DNA of 64,000 nt, taken from contig JACVVK020000094.1 in the NCBI GenBank assembly GCA_018292915.2, positions 1,266,501 to 1,330,500 on the forward strand. The letters are read 5' to 3'. Each line of letters opens with the position of its first letter. The first letter of the stretch is position 1. A program made the translations under genes and the position numbers. The notes under the pieces were generated by a model. The model did no database searches and was not told where the DNA came from. It saw nothing but the letters and a program-made list of their open reading frames with translations. Of this stretch, positions 53,489-64,000 are shown in pieces. The DNA is from Batillaria attramentaria. Taxonomy: Eukaryota; Mollusca; Gastropoda; Batillariidae.

Positions 53489-54631
53489 CCCCCCCCCCCC
53501 CCCCCCGCCCCCACACCCCAACCCCCCCGAATCCAAGAAGTTTGTAACGGTGCTACATCTATTATGAAAATTAAAACATTCGGAACTGATGTTTACTGGA
53601 TTTCGGTGCGTCTGTGTAAAACGTTTATCAACCAGGAAAATGACATAAACCATTGCTTCGATAGTAATGACGGGTGCATGCTCTTATTTCAAGCACGCAG
53701 CGTTACTTGGGAACGGTCGACGTCAGAATTTTCGAATTGGAGTAGCACTGGAAGAACTTTTCGCCATCTTTATCTCCCCCTCCTCCAGCTGATATCGTGA
53801 TATTATTTACGTTTATCAGTTCTGGGGTCGCCAGTTCTAGATCCGAGTGCACCCAAACTGAAAGTCACATGCCGCGACACTCACGCTCTGCACTCCAGAA
53901 AATATATATACAGTGCGGCAGACTAAGGCTTTCTACTATGCACGGGTTTGGCAAGCTGATAATCCTAATGGTTGTTCCTGGTTGAGATAAAACCTACCGC
54001 GGCCACTAATTTGAAGATAATGTTTACGTACACCCAAGAGAGTGATTAGGCCCTTGCCTAGTGACATGCGTACCGGGAGACCAGTACCTACCGCCATTTT
54101 TGGAAAGGACACAAAAGGCCAAAGCGCGTTGGATTGATATATGCATTGACGTCCTTTTTTTCCCAGAAGACTGTAGATATCATTAATTCTGGAGGCTACG
54201 TGTAGAGGTTTTCACGACCTTCAGCCCAAATGCACGTTTTGTGATGTCACAGTCCCGGGACGAGGAAGACTGGGATTAAAAAAAAAACAAACCCAAACCA
54301 TGACAAACAAAAACCGATTGAGTACGAAGCAACCAATCATCCTGCCCGCCTTGCCCAGGGCACGCATGTGAATGTCTGGTCAGGAGCAGAGGAGGAAGAA
54401 GCCGGGAGCTAAACACGGCACGTTTTCTATACTGTTTAGATTTAGTTGTACACGTAGTTATGTCGACATATAATAAAATGTATACTGTCGCATACTGTGA
54501 TCAAATGAAGCGGGTGTGGTGGATGAAGTCTGTGATTTTGAATGTGATTAATCTGTAATATTTTTCAAATAGCTATTATAGCTTACATCTGTCTTAATAC
54601 TAAGACTGTTTTATGTGATAAAAATGAATAG

Positions 54632-54808
54632 GGTGGGTGGGTGTGTGTGTGTTTGGGGGTTTAACGTCCTTTTCCACCACATAGGGTGATATCAAAGACG
54701 GGGCAACGATGAAAAAGCCAGCACAAATATTTGGCCCCAGCCGGGATCGAACTCACGACCCGAGCATTACAAGTCCAACGCTCTACCATTCGACCACCCC
54801 GGCTCCCC
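54632..54808 (-). mobile_element. SINE family A copy with perfect 14-bp target duplication
   Basis: ATAAAAATGAATAG at 54618-54631 is repeated exactly at 54809-54822. Full-length: tRNA-like head at the high end, GACGTTAAAC-type tail at the low end followed by CA-rich sequence. Confidence 0.88.
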
Positions 54809-57592
54809 ATAAAAATGAATAGAAATCTCTAGTTTAAGTGTAGTGTTGGTTATGTATTATCTTATGTGTATTTTTTTATTTCATGTGTATTATTGTTCAG
54901 TTTGTTCACCACACCCAAATTTCCCTCTGAAGTATTGATTGATTGATTAAAAAAAAAAATTACGTCAGGCAGAACTAGAACACACATGTACCTTATTGAA
55001 CATGAATGGAAAGTTGGGTGGACTTCAAGTTCAAACAACTTTATTGTGCCCTTTTACAGACAAACTTGTCTTTGCCCAGGGGGGCATAAAATAAACAAAA
55101 GGTAACAGCGAAGAAAGTAGAAAAAAGCTTTAACTGTATCTGACTGCTATAATAAGACCAACACGCTAAAATGACGTCAGCTTCTTAAATTATGGCCAAG
55201 GAAGAGGTGGGAACTTCCCTTGGTGCATCAGTTACAACTTTCGTAAAGTCGCGGGACATGAAGTTTCCCTTTCTCGTCTGCTGTTTTAGTTTCAGAAATT
55301 TGAAAGGCAAATTTACTTTGGAGGGAAAAGACTGATGAGATCATGTGACAGAGTGTTTTCCCTCAAAGTAAATTTACCCTTTTTCCCCCAGACGACTCAA
55401 CCTTTTCTTTTTCAGTAACACCTTGTCTTGGCCTCGACATTGGTCAGCGATTTGCAGATGAAGAATGAAACAAACGTGGGAAAACGAAACGAAACAAAAC
55501 AAAACAAAAAGCAGTAATGTGTTGTACACTGCTTCCATATTGTTTTCAGCGTTCACCATTCCGTTGGGTTATCGCATTCGTCAGCCTCGCCAGGTATCAA
55601 GTTTCATGTACGCCACAAAAACAGAACAGCTTCTTCAGGAAATTGAATGATAAAGAGGTTAAAATACACTCGGCTGACTCGGTGTACGATTCTCTATACC
55701 CTGCTAGAAACGTATGTCCATGAAAAGAAATTGAAAACAAAGAAAAATACTGTAGTGGTTAATGAAAAAAAAGAAAGAGAACCTAAGAAGAAGGAACGCT
55801 CAGCCCAGTTAAAAAAAAAAAAAAAAAAAAAGGAGGGGAAGGAAAAAAGGGAAAAAACCCACATACTTTTTTTTTTGTTTTTGCTTGGAGCGGTCCTGCA
55901 TGCAACTGAGGGTCCAAAAAAAAAGAAAAAAAAAAAGAAAAAAAAAAAAAGAAAGAAAAAAAAAAAAAAAGAGGAGTCGGTTGAGTCATTCAAGACACAA
56001 GTCAAGTCAAGGAGAGGTGGGTTGTGCTTATGGATCAAAGGCGACACAGCGTCATTGAAACACATAGTGTTTTAACTGCTAAACAGCCTTTTTTTTTTTG
56101 TTTCTCTCTCGCATACTTCTACTGTGTAGAATCCGAAGAAATATAAGTATGGCATGACAATCAGTATATTTTTTTAACCCATCAAACTTCAATTTATTAC
56201 AAAGCATTTAAGAAACACTGTCACGAAAATCCTTTCAAACAGGAAGTGAATTCCTTCGGTGTTCGATTGCATGCCAAAATTACCCCCCAAAACAAAAACC
56301 CAACAACACCACCAAGACACAAAGAAGGGGAAAGCACCGGTAGTCGATTAAACTCCCTTTTATCGTTACACATCAAGATCTTAACGTACGTACTGCAGTA
56401 CGTTAGACTACACTTTTCATGTAACCAAGACCAGATGTATTGGTGCCAAAGCAGAGGCTTAGACAAAACTGCCACTCTAATGAAATGCTGACAAATTGCA
56501 AAACCATCCGTTTGTTGCTATCCAGCAAACCATTGAAACATACACGTGTGTAGATTTGATTTCGACATTCTCTTAACCCCTTTTTGGTTACTTGCGTGTT
56601 TTTATTTTATTTTATTTTATTTTTTTTTTTTTTTTTGGGGGGGGGGGGGGGGGAGGGGGGTATATCGTGATCTGTCTGGTGTTACAGATTCAAGTGTGTG
56701 ATAATGATTTTTTTGTTTTTGTTTTTATCACAGCGTGGTAACAGGCCCCCAAATTCAGGAGTGATTGCCCCCCCCCCCCCCCCCCCCCCACACTCTCTCT
56801 TCGGCTGCGACGGCAGTGTGACGTACGAAGTTAAAAAAAAAAAAAAACCCAACAAAACAAAAACCAAATACATGCAAAGAACCCCCTGGACTGATTGAAG
56901 CTTCTCGCGTACTCCGGTGCAGGTTGAAAAGACATACATAATATTGACTGGCTAGTTGGTAGATGACGGGACGGCGAGGTGTGAGTCATAATAGGTTCGT
57001 CCCTAAATCTCGCGACCCGTTCGGACTGAATTTCTTTGGGTATAAAGTAAAAATTAAAAAGAAAGTTTCTTCCCCCCCCCCACCGCTCCCCCCCCCCCAC
57101 ACCTAACCCCCAAAACTAAACAAAAAACAAAAACAAACAAACAAGAAACAAACAAAAACAAAAACAACCAAAAACATTCAAAACAAAACAAAACAAAACA
57201 ACAACAACAACAACAACACAAAAACAAAACAAAACACGAAGCCGAGGACTGTCCTGATGACATTCGCCCGAGAAATGGAATACCGACTCACTGTCAATTA
57301 CCAGATAAGATTAACAGATCATCCTCATCCTTATCTTTGTCATCATAAAATTGCCCCAACTTCAGTTCCCAGCCCGTAGCAGCCGGTACACTCGCATTTT
57401 GGCTCGTTATCTTAGCAACGACGGCCCGGAAAGGGCTCAGATTTTGCTTAATTCTAAATGTGACTATGTTCTTGTCACCACAATAAGCTTGGGTCGATCT
57501 GTGAGATTAAAGAAGGCTGCAGGATGTATCTTTAAGATTTTTAGGCTCCTTAATCGTTATGAGTTTTTTTTTTTTTAAAAGCAGTGTCCAGG

Positions 57593-57760
57593 GTGGGTGG
57601 GTTGGTGTTTGGGAGTTAAACGTCCTTTTTCACCACGTACGGGTGATACGAAAGACGGGGCAACGATGAAAAAGTCAGCACAAATATTTGGCCCCAGCCG
57701 GGATTCGAACTCACGATCTGAGTATTGGAAGTCCAACGCTCTACCATTCGCCCAGAAGTG
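57593..57760 (-). mobile_element. SINE family A copy
   Basis: Shares the head (GTTGGACTTCCAATACTCAG, GAGTTCGAATCCC on the minus strand) and the body with 54632. A short AGTGTC match on each side may be part of its target duplication. Confidence 0.75.
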
Positions 57761-58058
57761 TCAAGCACCAAACAACCAAGACACACGCACAAATACCATG
57801 TACAGACGAGCTTGCGTTCAGCTGCTTGAAGTCTACTTGTAGTTACCAGTGGCAATGTGGTTACCACACTCGCACCAGAAACTCACGGAGTTCAAGCAGC
57901 CGACACTGGCAACATGACGGACGCCGTTCACGGACGGGCGAGTTTTCCTCGTTTGCGCGGCCATCACACGTCAGTGTGTTGCATTCTGAGCTCTACTAAT
58001 CTCTAAGACTGTTTCGAGCGCACAGGCGCAGTAACAAGTGCACCTGTTCCAAAAGAGA

Positions 58059-58223
58059 GGGTGGGATGGATGTTTGGGGGTTTAACGTCCTTTTCCACCA
58101 CATGGCATCAAAGACGGGGCAACGATGAAAAAGCCAGCGCAAATATTTGGCCCCAGCCGAGATACGAACTCACAACCCGAGCAATAGAAGTCCAACGCTC
58201 TACCATTCGGCCACCCCGGCTCC
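58059..58223 (-). mobile_element. SINE family A copy with perfect 16-bp target duplication
   Basis: CCTGTTCCAAAAGAGA at 58043-58058 is repeated at 58224-58239. The body has a small deletion relative to the others near CACATGGCATCAAAGACG. Confidence 0.88.
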
Positions 58224-58809
58224 CCTGTTCCAAAAGAGAAGTCCCGCTATATAAGACTTAGTAATGATAGTTATCGCGCCTTTAAGACAGTATTTTTGAG
58301 ACAAGCAGTCACTTGGTGCGTGAAGTCAGGAGTACGTTTTGTGTTGACGGTAATAATTAATTTTCTTCTCCAAAAATGAAGACATGCACTCAGCAGAACA
58401 TTACACTCCCTCACGGAATTTGGACACGGAACGGAAAGTTCGAAATTTGATCCCGAAAACTACGTGACACCTTGAGCAGGTGCTTGCTATCAGATTCCGA
58501 AACAATGCGGAAGAACGAAACTTAGAACCCAGAGAGAGTGACTGAACCTATCCCTATCCCTTTCCCTAACCATAACCCTACTCAGTTAAAGTCTCAATAC
58601 GCACGACAGACATACACCAGGGTGTGGAAAACTTTTTCATCAAATGCGCCGACTCTGTGCTTCAGAATCAAGTCAAGTCAAGTCAAAGTTTATTTCAAAA
58701 TCCCGTTGGGGGCACATGAAGCAAGAAATTAACATATACATCAAGCTCACCACACCGGCCAACATACATCATAGTCACTTGCACACACGTTTTGCAGGAC
58801 TCACGCAAA

Positions 58810-59012
58810 TATACATACATACATACATACATACATACATACATACATACATACATACATACATACATACATACATACTATGTACAAATATACATAATGG
58901 AATGGAATGGGATGGGATGGGGTGTGTCTAATACACATACCTACATGCATACCTACATACAAACATACAAACAAACATACATACACACATACATGCATAC
59001 ATACATACGTAC
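58810..59012. repeat. (CATA)n microsatellite region
   Basis: A pure ATAC run to about 58878, then a GGAATG/GGGATG stretch, then a second, more degenerate ATAC run at 58937-59012. Confidence 0.9.
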
Positions 59013-60437
59013 AACGTAAATTTGTCAGACGTTTTTAGTTAGTTCAGTAATGAATTTTACAAGTTTGTTTAACTGTGGTATATCAGTCACTTGGGTCACA
59101 GTACAGCATTTGAGACCATTGTGGTGACTCTGGCTAGCGTATAAGTTGTTCTAGAAGTGTACCGCGTATTAAGCAAACTACATCATTTGGTCCAACTAGA
59201 CGGCGCTGATTAGTTGCTATTTTTATCAGCTTTTTCGCATCTCAGTCTGTCCAAAAATGGACCGCAGAATGACCAAAGAAAGTCGTATTTCTCTGATATT
59301 AGAAACCACAATGTCGTGAAAACGGTCGCAATGGCCAAATGAAACATCCTTCTCTCTGGTAAACAGCCATACACCTTCGAATGCGGCAGTTTTTCTTCCG
59401 CAGCGGCGTTAGGAACATACAAGCTTTAACGAATCTTCCTGAATGAGGGATGCACCAACGGGAAGACAGGGATGTCGTAGTCACAGCTCAGTTCGCACAG
59501 TGCTTTTTGAGAGGGTCTTACCAAAGCAATATCGACTGGACAGGTTCAGGGGGAGGGCGATTTAGAAGTGCAAACAATGTGCTCTGTTCCAGCTATCGGC
59601 TTTGAGCGAAATATGTCAAAGCGTAAGAGCAGGTTGCTAAACGTTCAAGATAAGCCCATGGCGCACTGTCCGCATGAAAAACTTTGTACGAGTATTGAAT
59701 CATACTATGACGTCATCATCCGCAACATTTACTCCAAGATTGAAGTCATTTCTTACATGAGTTTTTGTTGTTGTTGTTGTTGTTGTTGTTGTTTTTAAGA
59801 TTGTTGCGAAAGTTGGTATAAGGAACTTACTAAACAATTTTGTATTGGTACTATTGAAACATTCTGAAACAAGTTTAACTAGTTGGTTGTTTCTTTATCA
59901 TAAATATCAAAGCCTTGGTGTTTTTTTTGCATAGCTGCTAGGCACAGAAGGCATAATGTTGTCCTTGTGCACGTATTTTTAGCGTTTTTTAAAGAATCAA
60001 CACACTTAAACAAGTTCTTGGCTTAATTATAAGTGGGGCATCTCCCGACGTCGTAATTGTTGGCCTATCGAGATAAATATAGGTGATTACTGAACACGCC
60101 GGTCACAGGTGTCAAATGAACCCCGCACCTACGAATGTTCAAGGAAGTATGCCGCCTTCGCCAACATTTCTTCCAAACGCTGATATCGCAGGCAGGCCTG
60201 GGCTCGGTGTTCTCAGTGTGGGTACATGCCCTGCCAAGCAACATATCAGTTCTGTGGGTGGCATATAACAAAAAGAAGGGGAAGGGTGTGGGTGGGTTGG
60301 GTTGGGTGTGTGTGTTGAGGGTGTGTGTGGGGGGTGGGGGAGTGGGGGGTTGGCAGGAAGAAGAAGAAGGGTCTCACAAACGAATTTGTAACCTTGTCCA
60401 GTATCTATCGGAAAGGTGTTATCGCCTGTTCGGCACA

Positions 60438-60504
<67 letters not shown>

Positions 60505-60974
60505 GCCCAAATTTTTGCACCACACATAGCACAGCCTGGAAAGAAAACAGCCACAGACACGCTCTTGGAGAGGACACCATAAACGCATTGTTAACCGAAG
60601 CACAAGTGGTTATCGTTCTGCGGCACAGCATGTTACGACCGGCCCCTTCTGCTAACTGCCTACCTTGTTGGGCCCGCGGACTGCAAAAAAAACTAGCACG
60701 CGTATGCGCCAATCATCGCCGTGAATAGGATACAGGAGCTAACGCTTGCAATCGCGCGATCTGATAACAGGGTTGTGTCAGACTGAGGGTGTGTGAGTGT
60801 GCATGCCTCTAGTGCAGATATACCTGTTGTCTCCAAGAACGAGCAGACATCTTGAAGTTCCGGGGACTTCGGCAGACATGGTTTCCTGACGGTAAGGCGC
60901 TTGTTTTTGGTTGTTTTTTTTTATATTTTATTGATACTATATCATTTTCTATATTTTTATAAAATCATATTATT

Positions 60975-61200
60975 TTCGGTGTCTCGTCTATAATATTTTG
61001 AATTGCGAGTTTTTACTGTTCCTCACTGTTCTCCCTAATGTTGGTGTGCATGCTTGTCATTCTGATTAACTGTGATATTTTTAAAACTGTTTTCTTTATT
61101 TTTGATGTCTCATCTCGGTAATTTTAGTTGACATTTATATTGCTCACTCGTCTCCCTAGTTTTGGTGGGCACATTTTGTCATTATGATTGAGTGTGGTTT
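60975..61200. repeat. Imperfect tandem duplication, period about 122 bp
   Basis: GTCTC(G/A)TCT, TGCTCACT/CCTCACTG, CTCCCTA.T.TTGGTG and TTGTCATT.TGATTNA.TGTG occur in the same order in both halves. Confidence 0.55.
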
Positions 61201-61335
61201 ATTATTATTATTATTATTGCTTGATTGCTTTGGGTATTTCACGTCTGGCACCAAACCACCGTTCGAGGTTTGCGCCGTTAAGTTGTTCCCACATGGTTAG
61301 ATCAACGATTGGTAAATTTCATTGAATTTAAACGG

Positions 61336-61563
61336 GCTTATTCCATCTTCGATAAGCCAAGTTATGTTTTGGACCAGTTTCGCTCGTGAGTGCGCCTGTA
61401 CCCTCGAAATACTCTATCTTGATGATTAGTACAGCTCTTAATGCGATACAACGTTGTTTACACTTTGCGCGAGCGGTCGAACATTCAAACTATACGACTG
61501 TTGTTACACTATTGGAGCGCTTACTGTGGTCGCTGTGTCATCGAGAACGCTTCTTTTGGCTCA
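61336..61563. repeat. Dispersed repeat, copy 2
   Basis: Partner of 10158-10383. It is followed by a GAAAT-repeat tail at 61640-61680, which hints that the family is a retroposon with a simple-repeat 3' end. Confidence 0.7.
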
Positions 61564-62261
61564 GTGCCAGCATTGCAGACACCGTCACTGTCCAGGTGTC
61601 TAAGTGGCGTGATGATAGTTACCGCGAAAACAGCTCGAAAATGAAATGAAATGAAACGAAATGAAATGAAATGAAATGAATTGGAATGGAACGATCTGTG
61701 AGCATAAAAATGGTAGGATTAGCCACTTTAAATGTTCATTGGATCAACTCGTGGATCACTATGTGGTTAATTCGTGCACTGATTGCTTGATAAATCGTGT
61801 TATTGGCAGTAAATCGATGTTTTCGTGTAGTTATCAATATTTCATATGTTGAATGTCTGACTGGCTAGCTAGGACCTGCACCTGACTGACTGAAAATTGA
61901 TAGGTTTGTAAGACTGTTATGAAAAATTTTATCTTTACATTCCTCTCGAATTTATCTGCAGCGGATTGGCCTTATCATGTTCCTTGATCGCATATTTTAC
62001 GTAATGTCGACATGCAATGTCATGTCCTGTCATGTAATGTGATGTACACGACGACAAGTGTTATTTTACATAATGTGTAATGTGACGTCATGTCATGTGA
62101 TCTCATGTGACATACACGATTCTCAGTTAAAAGTATCAACGGGGAAATTGAAACGATTGAAACGAAAATGAAAGTTGAACAAAATGAATGAAAGTAAATG
62201 GGAAAGAAAATCCCGCGCAATTTCTCAGGAGTCTAAAGTCTCAATCCAGACATCATAATAA

Positions 62262-62360
62262 TAATAATATTAATGAGTATTGCATACGCGCTTTACCTAA
62301 TTTCATGAATCGGCTCAAAGCGCCGCGAACCGTGAACCCAACATGCACGCTCACGTGACG
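62262..62360 (-). mobile_element. SINE family B fragment
   Basis: TAATAATAATATTAATGAGT, then GCGCTTTACCTAATTTCATG, AATCGGCTCAAAGCGCCGCG and CACGCTCACGTGA as in the copy at 4290. It is broken by a C-run at 62364-62395. Confidence 0.7.
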
Positions 62361-62363
62361 GCC

Positions 62364-62396
<33 letters not shown>

Positions 62397-62804
62397 CCCC
62401 AAAAACGCACAAGGTCGATCGTGTAGGTGTGACCATTAGACCAAACAATCGGACAGACAACCACGTCACTGTATGTTGACGGAGACGCCTTCCCGGACAT
62501 AAGCACGCAAACACCGTGGTTAAAGTACTGACGATGAAAATCTATCCCTTGCTGTTTGACAACAACTTCAGCCGTCCACTTCTGAGCAGATCAGAGGGCA
62601 GATATGTCACTGAGGGTACCGCCCCTTCGCTTGAATGAAAGGCAAATTAGCATGATGTCTTTTAAACTCCTGTGTTTGAATATCAGATCAGGGGGCAAAG
62701 GCAAATTAGAATGAGGAGTAGAAGTATACTTTGGTATGATTACATACTGGATCTTACTATTCGATTGTGTACATTCGTACTGAGTAAATCCCGGCCGCAA
62801 ATTA

Positions 62805-62872
62805 GTCTTTGTGGCTTTCACGGCGTTAAGCCCTAAAAACAAACTCACTCACTCACTCACTCACTTACTCAC
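62805..62872 (+). mobile_element. SINE 3' tail with ACTC repeats
   Basis: CACGGCGTTAAGCCCTAAA followed by a run of CACT repeats. A related tail, reversed, lies at 4809-4842 (TTAGTTAGTTAG then GGGCTTAACGCC). Confidence 0.55.
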
Positions 62873-63491
62873 TCGTACCAGTAAAAAAGGAATGCCACTG
62901 GTGCTGTGTTCAAAAAGAAAACGGACAGTTTTAGATGACAGGGTATAAAGATATAATCATTGTTTAACTAATGAGTCCTTGCCTGGTCAATGAAATCACC
63001 GAAGCATAAAGCTTACTAAAAAAGCATTTTTGGTTTGATTAGTTTATAAAACAAACAAACAAACAAACAAACAAACAAACAAACAAAGTCATTTGCTAGT
63101 GTCTTATCATTGGATGCGTAAGTCAATACAACGTATAAGTCAATGTACATCGGAGCAAGAGGTATATAAATGGCTTGAAGTCTTAGGCCCTACGTTCGGG
63201 TTCCTGACAACGGGCCATTGGGCCCCACTTATAGAAAATGGAATAGCCTCGGAAAAGATTAATTACCTCCTTGAGAAACTGCGCACACACTGGCAGATCA
63301 GTATGCAAAATCCCGACTATGTGTATCATAATTTTAGATTTTCTTGTGCTTCCCATGCACAACACCCCCACCCCAATTCAGCCCCAACTCCAACCACCCC
63401 CATCCCCCAACCATCACACAATCTGACAAGTTTTTTTTTTGTTTTTTTTTTGCCAGTTGTGAGCCTTGATTTACACATTTCTTGATTTCAG

Positions 63492-63629
63492 GTCAGGAGA
63501 AGTGGCTCGTTGACGTCAATCACTCTTGATGAGCTAGACAATCCTTCTACAAACGTCACTTCCGTTTTGAGTGAACTGACCAATCATGGAGTACTATCAG
63601 CAGCAGATGTCAGATATCACGCGGGCGGT
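63492..63629 (+). CDS. Internal exon of an unidentified gene leaving the right edge
   Basis: Bounded by a good acceptor (TTGATTTCAG) and a good donor (GCGG|GTAAGT or GGGCG|GTAAGT). In phase 0 the translation is open: VRRSGSLTSITLDELDNPST, then NVTSVLSELTNHGVLSAADV, then RYHAGG. I do not recognise the family. A second possibly coding stretch with the reading EVYKWLEVLGPTFGFLTTGH and ENGIASEKINYLLEKL lies upstream at about 63150-63310, but I see no clean splice sites around it. Confidence 0.45.
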
Positions 63630-63768
63630 AAGTGTTTTTGTCTTTCGTACGTAGGAGTTTACTTGTCGTCAGTGGATATTGACAAAACAAGTACTGACCA
63701 CCTACCTTTTCCGGTTACCAAACCTCAAGTAGATTTGTATTGTCGATTCTTACTTTAATTAAAACAAC

Positions 63769-63913
63769 AAGACAAGACAAGACAAGACAAGACAAGACAA
63801 GACAAGACAAGACAACACAACACAACACAACACAACACAACTTACTTTTATTAAAACCACACCACACCACACCACACCACACCACACCACACCACACCAC
63901 ACCACACCACACA
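63769..63913. repeat. Compound 5-mer microsatellite
   Basis: (GACAA)n to about 63813, then (CACAA)n to 63840, then after a 17-bp break (CCACA)n to 63912. The three pentamers differ by single bases, as if derived from one another. Confidence 0.95.
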
Positions 63914-64000
63914 CGAAACAAACAAAATTAATACAAACACCACAAAGCTCCCCCTCCCCCTCCAACACCCCCCCAACACCCCCCCCCCCACCCCTCTCTC

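Larger units (their letters stand above)
50488..63491. other. Repeat-dominated intergenic region
   Basis: No gene I can support in 13 kb. It holds SINE family A and B copies, the dispersed repeat at 61336, and long simple repeats. Examples are GT at 51058-51122, A/T-rich tracts at 55.7-56.0 kb, C/G runs at 53489-53506, 56637-56658 and 56769-56789, CA at 60438-60500, and AAAC at 63047-63086. Frames at 51.65-51.96 kb and 57.35-57.57 kb are unremarkable. Confidence 0.5.

Noticed and set aside
58545..58585. Telomere-like CCCTA/CCCTAA words
   Set aside because: Only a few degenerate units over 40 bp; not a tandem telomeric array.
63715..63968. Cys/Val/Trp-rich and Lys/Thr/Gln-rich frames on both strands
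   Set aside because: Translations of the pentanucleotide microsatellite.
1..64000. CRISPR arrays, bacterial operons, phage genes, rRNA
   Set aside because: None seen; regularly spaced repeats are micro- or minisatellites, and all genes are spliced animal genes.

Overview
The window looks like nuclear DNA from an intron-rich animal. All recognisable genes are split by short GT-AG introns, their proteins are typical metazoan families, and the spaces between exons are packed with microsatellites, tRNA-derived SINEs, DNA-transposon relics and MITEs. The SINE tails carrying a GACGTTAAAC motif, plus a zeta-like tubulin, suggest a lophotrochozoan, most likely a mollusc (inference; no species marker is visible). 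No bacterial, phage or CRISPR features were seen.

Layout. (1) 247-18945, minus strand: 25 consecutive coding exons (6,120 nt, 2,040 residues, all phases agreeing) of an animal type I fatty acid synthase or FAS-like polyketide synthase, in the order KS, malonyl/acetyl transferase, DH, pseudo-methyltransferase, ER, KR. The rest of KR, the ACP and any thioesterase lie beyond the left edge. (2) 19-28 kb: a GC-rich, gene-poor spacer holding the probable promoter side of the synthase, an unexplained minus-strand open frame at 25.1-25.4 kb and a Ginger-like transposon relic at 26.5-27.6 kb. (3) 28125-35889, plus: a complete 10-exon LUC7-like splicing factor (379 aa). (4) 37818-39921, minus: complete 3-exon NDUFA6, a complex I subunit (124 aa), tail-to-tail with LUC7L. 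(5) 41639-48602, plus: a complete 12-exon divergent tubulin (411 aa), best guess zeta-tubulin, head-to-head with NDUFA6. (6) 48.6-63.4 kb: repeat-dominated DNA, with a 14-copy purine-rich minisatellite, a cluster of young SINEs and many simple repeats. (7) 63492-63629, plus: one convincing but unidentified exon of a gene leaving the right edge.

The genes are not an operon-like system. They are neighbouring housekeeping-type genes: lipid or polyketide synthesis, U1 snRNP-associated splicing, respiration and a cilium/centriole tubulin. The most distinctive content is the mobile DNA. Four intronic insertions with CAG...CTG termini have exact 6-bp target duplications, one of them carrying a BED-like zinc-finger ORF. 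There is also a Ginger-like integrase relic flanked by CCGG, a PIF/Harbinger-type MITE exactly 400 bp long, a foldback element with a hammerhead-like core, and SINEs with perfect 12-16 bp target duplications. The synthase itself has two points worth checking: whether it is FAS or an animal FAS-like polyketide synthase, and a GC-AG intron beside the KS active-site exon.
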